Shown piece by piece: positions 16,270 through 22,922 of a stretch of 23,949 nucleotides of DNA; the first letter of the stretch is position 1, and each line of letters begins with the position of its first letter. The stretch spans positions 1-23,949 of the forward strand of contig CAMJPH010000032.1 in assembly GCA_946407715.1 (NCBI GenBank). The letters are read 5' to 3'. This stretch comes from an uncultured Bacteroidales bacterium. Lineage in GTDB: Bacteria; Bacteroidota; Bacteroidia; Bacteroidales; WCHB1-69. The position numbers and the translations under genes were made by a program. Under the pieces are notes generated by a model. The model was not told the origin of the DNA, made no database searches, and saw nothing but the letters and a program-made list of their open reading frames with translations.

Positions 16270-16515
16270 ATGATTAGGCACCAACCAAATCGCCTGCTGG
16301 TCTCACGAATGTCCGATGACATTCTTCGCGAAGACACTCGCGATCCGCGGAGACCCATGAATCCCCTCGCGGGGATTCGGGCTACGCATCGGATCACCCA
16401 CGGCTACAGAGAGGCATCCCCTTACGGGGATGGGGTTCTGTTCGTATTGGAGTGGAACTGTTCCGCCCACTCCCACCCAACTGCTAACTACTCACTGCTA
16501 ACTTCTAACTCGTCT
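16270..16515 (+). repeat. Cassette leader repeat, copy C
   Basis: 246 nt. It is homologous to the other copies mainly from ~16330 (hairpin GAATCCCC-TCGC-GGGGATTC at 16359-16378; second hairpin CATCCCC-TTAC-GGGGATG near 16417-16434). The heptamer block is of a different type from copies A, B and D: CAACTGC, TAACTAC, TCACTGC, TAACTTC, TAACTCG at 16478-16512, followed by TCT and the core TAC. The position and 7-nt period are conserved while the sequence is replaced. Confidence 0.8.
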
Positions 16516-17310
16516 TACACCTTCTCCGCCAAAGAACGCGACCCGGAAACCGGTTTAAGCTACTTTGGCTCAAGATATTACTCCTCCGATTTGAGTGTAT
16601 GGCTGAGTGTGGACCCGATGAGTGACAAATATCCGTCGCTTTCGCCTTATACGTATTGCGCTAATAACCCGGTGAGGTGCGTGGATCCGGATGGGGAAGA
16701 GATATATGAATTTGATGAAAACGGGAAATATCTTCGAACGAGTGGGGATAAAGGGAGTCCCGATCAAATAGCAATTATAAAAGAGAATGGGGAAATAACA
16801 ATGAGCCAAGCTTACCAGCATGGAACAATTCAATTAGGATTAAAAGGCACTGTGAATCAAAAAGATGGAACACCTGTCGATGTTCAATCCTTAAATATCA
16901 AAGGCGATGCACAAGCATTGGATTGTTTCAAGTTTGTGGCAGATAATTCAAAAAGTGAATGGTCTTTAGTACGTGTTGGATCTTTTGATGGAGTAAGAGG
17001 ATTAAATTATCTATCAAGTTCTCAGGAAGTTGACCACAATGCATCCACTAATCTTCTTAACGGGACAAAACTCGTGATTCGAGAACATTGGCATTCTCAT
17101 CCCGATGGAATTATGACCCCATCGAAAACAGATTATGATGCACACAATAGTCTTTTTGATTATAAATATATTAGGACGGATATGACAGGCTATGTACCTA
17201 CCTTTATCTATTCTCATGGAAGACAGAGGCAATATAGCCCATTCTTAAAAATGTTAGAAGACAATTTTACAAATGCATGGAACGAATGGAGAAAGGAGGC
17301 ACAATGGTGA
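16270..17310 (+). CDS. Orphan RHS-core cassette C with canonical JAMM metallopeptidase tip
   Basis: 346 residues. Leader 1-82, RHS core segment 83-142 (YTFSAKERDPETG to DPDG), and a tip of ~200 residues. The tip has a textbook JAMM motif: Glu230 (KSEWSLV), then His275-Ser-His277-Pro, seven residues, Ser285, two residues, Asp288 (HSHPDGIMTPSKTD). Glu, two His and Asp should bind and use zinc. It is a divergent relative of the left JAB tip (shared F-x-F-x-A-[ND] and [VS]EW-x-L upstream of HSH), so two versions of one toxin lie on opposite arms of the locus. Toxin-JAB families are predicted isopeptidases/peptidases; the target is unknown. Its end overlaps the start of the next gene by 7 nt (ATGGTGA), which indicates translational coupling. 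Confidence 0.85.
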   Translation: MIRHQPNRLLVSRMSDDILREDTRDPRRPMNPLAGIRATHRITHGYREASPYGDGVLFVLEWNCSAHSHPTANYSLLTSNSSYTFSAKERDPETGLSYFGSRYYSSDLSVWLSVDPMSDKYPSLSPYTYCANNPVRCVDPDGEEIYEFDENGKYLRTSGDKGSPDQIAIIKENGEITMSQAYQHGTIQLGLKGTVNQKDGTPVDVQSLNIKGDAQALDCFKFVADNSKSEWSLVRVGSFDGVRGLNYLSSSQEVDHNASTNLLNGTKLVIREHWHSHPDGIMTPSKTDYDAHNSLFDYKYIRTDMTGYVPTFIYSHGRQRQYSPFLKMLEDNFTNAWNEWRKEAQW

Positions 17311-17903
17311 AAAGTAGTTCTATGATTATACTGGCAGTGCTATTTATGGCTCATTTCTCTTGTTTTGCTCAAACGTTTAGTTTTAAACAAGTTAAGACTG
17401 ATGATATATGTCTGAACCAGTTAATGGCAAACATCACAAGCGTAATTCATGATGGTCAGTGGTGTTGTGATGCTCAATGTCATGTGTTGTCTATTAAGAA
17501 GTTTGGCACGGATACTATGTTGGAAATTCATTCTTTTGACACATACGGTATATATAATACGTTATTAAATCAAGAATTATTTGGTGTTTGTTTACTATTT
17601 AATCACGAGTTTTACGTTGACACCTCTTTTGCCAAATCATTCTATATCACAGACAATACTTTCAAAAAAAAGTACAATCGCAAGATTGTGGAAGAACAGA
17701 GCTTATCTATCAATGATTGCTATCACTATTGGCTGTTTAAGAAAAATTTTTGTGGAATTGACCTTTATAAATCCTGGATTATGGAAGATTTTAAGGGTTG
17801 GTATAACTTAGAGTTGAATCCAAAATGCTTTTGCAATTATAAAAAGATGTCTGTAGAACTGATAGAAGAGGAACCGGAAGATATAGATATTCCCCACCAA
17901 TGA
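17304..17903 (+). CDS. Putative exported immunity protein for the cassette C JAMM toxin
   Basis: 199 residues from the ATG at 17304. The in-frame ATG at 17277 would add nine residues without a ribosome site, whereas 17304 is preceded by AAAGGAGG (17292-17299) at 4 nt, which is unusually strong for this phylum. The signal peptide MVKSSSMIILAVLFMAHFSC...AQ is followed by a soluble domain rich in Cys, Phe and Tyr and an acidic tail (EEEPEDIDI). It may be distantly related to the partner of the left JAB toxin (505-1125). The 7-nt overlap with the toxin gene (ATGGTGA) is the main argument for immunity. Its own stop overlaps the ATG of the cassette remnant at 17900 (ATGA). Confidence 0.65.
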   Translation: MVKSSSMIILAVLFMAHFSCFAQTFSFKQVKTDDICLNQLMANITSVIHDGQWCCDAQCHVLSIKKFGTDTMLEIHSFDTYGIYNTLLNQELFGVCLLFNHEFYVDTSFAKSFYITDNTFKKKYNRKIVEEQSLSINDCYHYWLFKKNFCGIDLYKSWIMEDFKGWYNLELNPKCFCNYKKMSVELIEEEPEDIDIPHQ

Positions 17904-18133
17904 CCCGCCACGAACCATATTCTCCGTATATTTCCGCAGACCCCATACGTGTGGATCCGCACGATCCGTGGAGCCCCATGAATCCCCTCTCGGGGATTCG
18001 GGCTACGCATCGGACCACCCTCGGCTACAGAGAGGCATCCCCTGACGGGGATAGTCCGCCGTTCCGAATCACCGCCACGCATCCCGTTGTCCCCCAACCA
18101 ATTATGAATTGTGAATCATGCATTATGCATTGT
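17900..18133 (+). repeat. Cassette leader repeat, copy D
   Basis: 234 nt, very similar to copy B from ~17960. The hairpin at 17980-17999 has loop TCTC, and the second hairpin is ATCCCC-TGAC-GGGGAT. Five heptamers occupy 18099-18133 with the same units as copy A. Confidence 0.85.
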
Positions 18134-18172
18134 TACACCTTCTCCGCCAAAGAAAAGGACTCCGAAACCTAA
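17900..18172 (+). pseudogene. Cassette D remnant: leader plus first 11-12 codons of RHS core
   Basis: A complete leader (78 codons) is in frame with YTFSAKEKDSET, and then a stop (TAA 18170-18172). Identity with the other core copies ends at about 18168-18169, within GAAAC[C]; after that the sequence is unrelated. No toxin tip or partner follows, so this is a decayed or recombined end of the array. Its ATG overlaps the stop of the preceding immunity gene, as if cassettes are joined end to end. Confidence 0.75.
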
Positions 18173-18284
18173 AAACAAGAAACCATGGAAGGGAATTCAC
18201 GAGACGATAAGCTACTAAATGTACTGAGACGATTTTATGTTGCGTTGTGCAATTTGAGTGGGCGGAACGTATTGAATAATGTTG

Positions 18285-18292
18285 TACTTTTG
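18285..18292 (+). promoter_or_regulatory. -7 box TACTTTTG for the MBL-fold RNase gene
   Basis: It lies 28 nt upstream of the ATG at 18321, in the 148-nt spacer after the cassette remnant. Apart from this box the spacer shows nothing recognisable. Confidence 0.6.
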
Positions 18293-18320
18293 CACCCTTA
18301 AAAGATTAAAGTAGATTATC

Positions 18321-19727
18321 ATGAGATTAGACTTTTTAGGCGCAACCGAAGAGGTCACCGGCAGCAAATTTTTGCTGACAACTAAAGACGGTATCAAGAT
18401 ACTGTTGGACTGCGGTATGTACCAAGGCAAGGGTTTGGAGACCGATGCCATGAACCGCGATCTGGGCTTCGACCCGACCAAGATCGACATTGTGCTGCTC
18501 TCGCACGCGCATATCGACCACGCCGGGCTTATACCATATATATATAAGTTAGGATTCCGCGGCAAAGTGTTCTGCACGCCCGCCACCCGTGACCTCTGCG
18601 CCATTATGCTCGCCGACTCTGGAAGAATCCAAGAAGCCGATGCGCGGCAGTTCAACAAGAAGACCGATCGCGTGGGCAAGACCCCCATCGAGCCGATCTA
18701 CAACGAGAAAGACGCCGTGGAGTGCATGCGACTCTTCATCAGCATCCCCCGCGGGCTGCACTTCAACATCACCCCGACCGTGGCCATCGACTTCATCGAC
18801 AGCGGCCACATGCTCGGCAGCAGCGCCATCTACCTCACCTTCAAGGAGGGGCGCAAGACGCGCACGCTCTGCTACACCGGAGACGTGGGCCGCTACGACA
18901 AGCGCATCCTGCCCGACCCGGAGCCGTTCCCCTACGCCGACTACATTATCACCGAATCCACCTACGGCGACCGGCTGCACTCCACGTTGGACGAGGCCGA
19001 CAAGGAGTTGATGCTCGTGGTGCGCGACGCTTGCGCGAAACGCAAGGGCAAGCTGCTGATTCCGTCGTTCGCCATCGGCAGGACGCAGGAGATTGTCTAT
19101 ACACTGCATAGGTTGAAGCTCGTCGGCGACCTGCCCGACATCGAATGTTTCGTCGATAGTCCGCTTGCATGCTCCGCCACCAATCTGTTCCGTCTTCACG
19201 ATGATTGTTTCAACGAGGAAATGCGCACGTTCATGCAAGAGAATCCGGATCCATTCGGTTTTGAAAACCTCAGTTACGTGCGCACCATCGACGATTCCAA
19301 GGCCCTGAACGAGCATAACCGTCCTTGCATCATCATCTCCGCCTCCGGCATGATGGAGGCAGGGCGTATCAAACATCACCTGGCCAACAACATCGAGAAT
19401 CCGAAGACCACCATCCTGTGCGTGGGCTACTGCGCCCCGACCACGTTGGGCGCGAAAATCATGCGCGGCGACGAGAAGGTCTCCATCTTCGGCAACGAGT
19501 ACAAGGTGCGTGCCACGCTCGCCCGCATTGATGCCTTCTCCGGTCACGGCGACTACAGCGAACTTATCCGTTACCTCTCCTGCCAGAAAGGGAACAAGAA
19601 GTTGAAGAAGATCTTCGTCGTACATGGCGAGAACGATGCCCGTGATGCCTACGCGAAACATTTGAAGGATGCTGGTTTCAAACAGGCGTATGTGCCGAAA
19701 TTCCGGGAATCTATTGAGTTGAGTTAA
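18321..19727 (+). CDS. Metallo-beta-lactamase-fold beta-CASP RNA hydrolase
   Basis: 468 residues, the full length of the CPSF73/YSH1-like bacterial family. Zinc-site motifs appear in order: SHAHIDHAGL with His62, His64, Asp66 and His67; SGHMLGSS (about 155-162); GDVGR; then the beta-CASP insertion (IPSFAIGRTQE, VDSPLACSAT) and the C-terminal motifs ISASGMMEAGRIKHHL and AFSGHGDYSEL, with a final FVVHGE. These proteins are cytoplasmic endo/exoribonucleases acting on RNA; the exact substrate is unknown. The gene is more GC-rich than the orphan tips and has its own promoter. It marks the return to core-genome-type content after the toxin array. Confidence 0.93.
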   Translation: MRLDFLGATEEVTGSKFLLTTKDGIKILLDCGMYQGKGLETDAMNRDLGFDPTKIDIVLLSHAHIDHAGLIPYIYKLGFRGKVFCTPATRDLCAIMLADSGRIQEADARQFNKKTDRVGKTPIEPIYNEKDAVECMRLFISIPRGLHFNITPTVAIDFIDSGHMLGSSAIYLTFKEGRKTRTLCYTGDVGRYDKRILPDPEPFPYADYIITESTYGDRLHSTLDEADKELMLVVRDACAKRKGKLLIPSFAIGRTQEIVYTLHRLKLVGDLPDIECFVDSPLACSATNLFRLHDDCFNEEMRTFMQENPDPFGFENLSYVRTIDDSKALNEHNRPCIIISASGMMEAGRIKHHLANNIENPKTTILCVGYCAPTTLGAKIMRGDEKVSIFGNEYKVRATLARIDAFSGHGDYSELIRYLSCQKGNKKLKKIFVVHGENDARDAYAKHLKDAGFKQAYVPKFRESIELS

Positions 19728-19800
19728 GTCGTGTGACGTAAGACGTGTGATATTAGGACAATAATCACAAGTCACAAATCACAAGTCACAAATCAAAACA
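19724..19800 (+). repeat. Heptamer tract (11 units) ending at the ATG of 19801
   Basis: From 19731 the units are GTGTGAC, GTAAGAC, GTGTGAT, ATTAGGA, CAATAAT, CACAAGT, CACAAAT, CACAAGT, CACAAAT, CAAAACA, then ATG. The unit TTAAGTC before them overlaps the stop of the MBL gene. The whole 73-nt intergenic gap is thus a 7-nt-periodic tract, and it leaves no room for a standard promoter. Confidence 0.8.
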
Positions 19801-21330
19801 ATGCCCAAACTAATCACCATCCTCCTCCTCTTCTGCCTCTGCGCCACGGCTTTCCCCAACGGCGATCCCGTGGCGGTGACATCGGCGATCACCCTTTCGT
19901 CGTCGCCGGTGGCGGTGCACGTGCCGGAGGTGCAGATGCTGAACGAACAGGTGCTGTTCGTTCCCAACGGGAAATACACGGAGGTGACGGTCCGCTATCT
20001 GCTGCACAACCAGTCGAAAAAGGATTTCAAAAATCTTCCTTACGGTTTTCCGATCGACTATTACGGTACGGGCGAATCGCAGTGGGGATGGCTGAACGAC
20101 TTTACGGAAAGCCGTCAGATGGTGGGCTGGCGCGACGATTACGTGCAGAACGTGACCTTCTCGCTGGATGGCAGGCCATTGCCTTGGCAATGTTCGAAAG
20201 ACACCATCCTCAAACCGGCCGAAAAAGTTCTCGCATTTGATATTAGAGTAGATTTGGAGCCGGACAGTGCGGATGGCTATTCCCAAAAACTCATCCAGAA
20301 GTTATATAAAGAATACGGTGAAGATATCTATTCTTACTCTCACGCCGTCTCTCGCCGCTGGTTCTACACCCGCCTCGACATCCCCGCTGGACAAGTGGTG
20401 ATGCTGGAAGTGCATTATAAGGTGGAGCATTTCTATCAGGAGGGGTTGACGGATCATTCTGATTATTTTGAGAACCGTATATTACATTACTATTGTGACG
20501 GATCGTTTTCGTATGACTTCGCCCCTGCTTCCTATTGGGGCAATGGCAAGGCGCAGCGTTTCGTGGCAGAACTGGACGCTTCCCACATCGAGATTCTTTC
20601 CGATGAATATTATTTCAGAGGATTAGCCAGAAAACATTCCGGCATTCAAGGCCTTAATATGAAAAAAGTGACCAAAGACCTTTGGCGTTACGAGGCCACG
20701 GATTTCGATTTTGCCACGGCAAAGCCTTTTGTAGTGGATTTTTGGTCGCAAGAAGCCACCCAGCCCATTGCCAAGATCTTGAACCATCGCATTGATCCGA
20801 AGAATTACACCTTCATATTCTCCGGTGAGGATCCAAAGTATCCAGCAAAGAACCTCAGCGATGGCGATCTCTCCACCGCTATGGTGCTGCGCCCCGACTC
20901 TACAGGTGCCTACTACCTCACCATTCAGTTGAAAGACACTAATTTCATTCCCGATGGGGTCGTCATTTATAACGGATACTGCAAAAACAGGGAGGTGTGG
21001 CGGAACAATAGTCGAATTGGAACAATTGAAGCAAAAGAAATCATTAAGACACAGCTATTTAACAACTACTATAAAAAATGGTATTTCCAAGAGGATGAAT
21101 ATAACTTGTATGGAGATTGGGCGACTTTGCCACCCCGTGAACCCCGAGCATTCGATTGGCAAAACCTGACCAACAGTGCTATCGTGGTGAAGGCAGGACG
21201 CGGACAATATTGGGAACATTTCGAGGGTTATAAGATCAGCATCAAAATCCTCGAAATCACCTCCGGACAGAAATACAATGATCTTTGTGTTTCGGAAATC
21301 ATACTGGTGGGTAAGGAAAGAACAAGATAG
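19801..21330 (+). CDS. Exported protein with discoidin-like NADase-type glycan-binding domain
   Basis: 509 residues. A signal peptide (MPKLITILLLFCLCATAFPNG) is followed by an N-terminal beta-rich region of the DUF4424-like kind (about 25-220: VRYLLHNQSKKDF, YGFPIDYYG, RRWFYTRLDIPAG). Residues ~340-415 match the discoidin-like module annotated as NADase-type glycan-binding (AKNLSDGDLSTAMVL, YYLTIQLKD, VIYNGYCKNREVWRNNSRI). It is probably periplasmic or surface-exposed and binds a carbohydrate or other ligand. It follows the MBL gene after a heptamer tract and could be read through from it. No catalytic motif was found. The domain assignment is moderately secure; the function is unknown. Confidence 0.7.
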   Translation: MPKLITILLLFCLCATAFPNGDPVAVTSAITLSSSPVAVHVPEVQMLNEQVLFVPNGKYTEVTVRYLLHNQSKKDFKNLPYGFPIDYYGTGESQWGWLNDFTESRQMVGWRDDYVQNVTFSLDGRPLPWQCSKDTILKPAEKVLAFDIRVDLEPDSADGYSQKLIQKLYKEYGEDIYSYSHAVSRRWFYTRLDIPAGQVVMLEVHYKVEHFYQEGLTDHSDYFENRILHYYCDGSFSYDFAPASYWGNGKAQRFVAELDASHIEILSDEYYFRGLARKHSGIQGLNMKKVTKDLWRYEATDFDFATAKPFVVDFWSQEATQPIAKILNHRIDPKNYTFIFSGEDPKYPAKNLSDGDLSTAMVLRPDSTGAYYLTIQLKDTNFIPDGVVIYNGYCKNREVWRNNSRIGTIEAKEIIKTQLFNNYYKKWYFQEDEYNLYGDWATLPPREPRAFDWQNLTNSAIVVKAGRGQYWEHFEGYKISIKILEITSGQKYNDLCVSEIILVGKERTR

Positions 21331-21342
21331 CTTGAAATTTTG

Positions 21343-21350
21343 TATTTTTG
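21343..21350 (+). promoter_or_regulatory. -7 box TATTTTTG for the AAA-ATPase gene
   Basis: It lies 24 nt upstream of the ATG at 21375, with TTGAAA at 21332-21337 as a nearby upstream element. Confidence 0.55.
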
Positions 21351-21374
21351 CCACGTTAAATAATACTTGTAACG

Positions 21375-22916
21375 ATGAAATACCCGCTTGGAATACAGTT
21401 CTTTCAAGGTCTCCGCGAAGACGGCTACGTATATGTGGACAAAACTCAGTTTGTCCATCAGTTGGTGTCTTCTGGCAAGTATTACTTTCTCTCGCGCCCG
21501 CGACGGTTCGGGAAAAGTTTGCTGATATCCACGTTCCGCGCATTCTTTGAGGGTAAAAAAGAACTCTTTGACGGCTTGGCTATCCATGATTTGGAAAGAG
21601 AATGGACGAAACACCCCGTTTTCCACTTAGATTTGAATGCTCGGAGTTATTCTGACCGGAACGCCTTGATAGCAGAACTAAACCGCCATCTGGAGCTGTG
21701 GGAGAAAGAATATGGTGACCAATTCAAGGATCGAGCCGTGGAAGAGCGTTTTAGTGCCATCATCCGAGCCGCTGCCGAGCAAACGGGACAGAAAGTTGTT
21801 ATTTTGGTCGATGAGTATGACAAGCCCATGTTGCAGGCTATCGACAACGAGACGTTGCAAAACGAGTTCCGTACCATCTTGAAAGCTTTCTACGGCAACC
21901 TGAAGAATTGTGACGAGTTTATCCGCTTTGCTTTCTTGACAGGTGTGACCAAATTCGGCCAGATGAGCGTATTCAGCGACCTCAACCACCTTACTGATAT
22001 CTCACTTCTGCCGCAATATGCCGACATTTGCGGTATCACAGAGAAGGAGTTGCACCAATATTTCGATGATGAGGTGGGTAAACTTGCCGTACAGAATGGG
22101 ACAACAAAAGAGGAAGCCTACGAAACCCTCAAACTGAATTTCGACGGATACCACTTCTGCGCAGATTCACCTGGAATATACAATCCTTTCAGCCTGCTCA
22201 AAACTTTGGCTTTCAGAGTGTGTCGTGATTACTGGTTCGAGACGGGAACACCAACTTTCTTGATACATCAGTTACAGAAAACCAACTATCGGTTGGACGA
22301 CATCACTACAGAAGAGGTCACTGCCGAAATGTTGAATAGCATCGAAAATATGGATGTGAATCCATTGCCACTATTATTTCAGAGTGGCTATTTGACTATT
22401 AAAGAATACAGTCGGGAATTTGATACATATAAGTTGGGATTTCCAAACTACGAAGTGGAAAGTGGTTTCACACGCTTTTTGACGAACTATTACTTACCGA
22501 AAAAACAAGGTACAGGTTCTTTTTCCGTATCACACTTTGTGAATGAACTCCGTAGCGGCGATATTGACGGCTTTATGCGAAGACTGTCGTCACTGTTCGC
22601 CGACGGCAACTATCAAGTGGTGGGCAATCAAGAAATCTATTTTCAGAATACGCTTTCTGTATTTCTCAAAATGTTAGGGTTTTACGTGGATGTGGAACGA
22701 CATACATCCGATGGTCGTATGGATGTGGTGGTGCAAACGCATGACTATATTTATATACTCGAACTGAAAGTGAACAAGGACGCTGATACTGCCCTCAAAC
22801 AAATTGAGGAGAAAGGTTATGCCGTTCCTTTTGTCACCGATCCACGCAAATTATATAAAATTGGTGTCAATTTCAACACGGAACGCCGGTTGATTGACGA
22901 TTGGAAAATTGCATAG
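21375..22916 (+). CDS. AAA-ATPase-like protein with C-terminal PD-(D/E)XK nuclease domain
   Basis: 513 residues, full length for the PF09820 + PF08011 family, which is heavily expanded in Bacteroidetes. The N-terminus has the family signature GIQFFQGLREDGYVYVDKT, a Walker A variant (SRPRRFGKSLL, about residues 36-46) and Walker B (VVILVDEYDKPML, about 140-152). The C-terminus has the nuclease core with D...ELK (GRMDVVVQTHDYIYILELKV, about 452-471) and Q-x-x-x-K-x-Y. The family is thought to have an ATP-driven nuclease or mobile-element-like role, but its biology is not settled. It has its own promoter and lies 6 nt ahead of rfbD, which may be cotranscribed. Confidence 0.92.
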   Translation: MKYPLGIQFFQGLREDGYVYVDKTQFVHQLVSSGKYYFLSRPRRFGKSLLISTFRAFFEGKKELFDGLAIHDLEREWTKHPVFHLDLNARSYSDRNALIAELNRHLELWEKEYGDQFKDRAVEERFSAIIRAAAEQTGQKVVILVDEYDKPMLQAIDNETLQNEFRTILKAFYGNLKNCDEFIRFAFLTGVTKFGQMSVFSDLNHLTDISLLPQYADICGITEKELHQYFDDEVGKLAVQNGTTKEEAYETLKLNFDGYHFCADSPGIYNPFSLLKTLAFRVCRDYWFETGTPTFLIHQLQKTNYRLDDITTEEVTAEMLNSIENMDVNPLPLLFQSGYLTIKEYSREFDTYKLGFPNYEVESGFTRFLTNYYLPKKQGTGSFSVSHFVNELRSGDIDGFMRRLSSLFADGNYQVVGNQEIYFQNTLSVFLKMLGFYVDVERHTSDGRMDVVVQTHDYIYILELKVNKDADTALKQIEEKGYAVPFVTDPRKLYKIGVNFNTERRLIDDWKIA

Positions 22917-22922
22917 ATAATT

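Noticed and set aside
18185..18301. 38-codon plus-strand frame (MEGNSRDDKLL...) in the spacer before the MBL gene
   Set aside because: It runs through the TACTTTTG promoter box of the next gene, has no recognisable ribosome site and no recognisable product.
18549..19775. 408-codon minus-strand open frame opposite the MBL RNase gene
   Set aside because: It is antisense to a gene with all beta-CASP motifs; long antisense frames are common opposite GC-rich coding sequence.
233..19800. Heptamer tracts and leaders as a CRISPR array
   Set aside because: Units are 7 nt without unique spacers, and no cas gene is visible.
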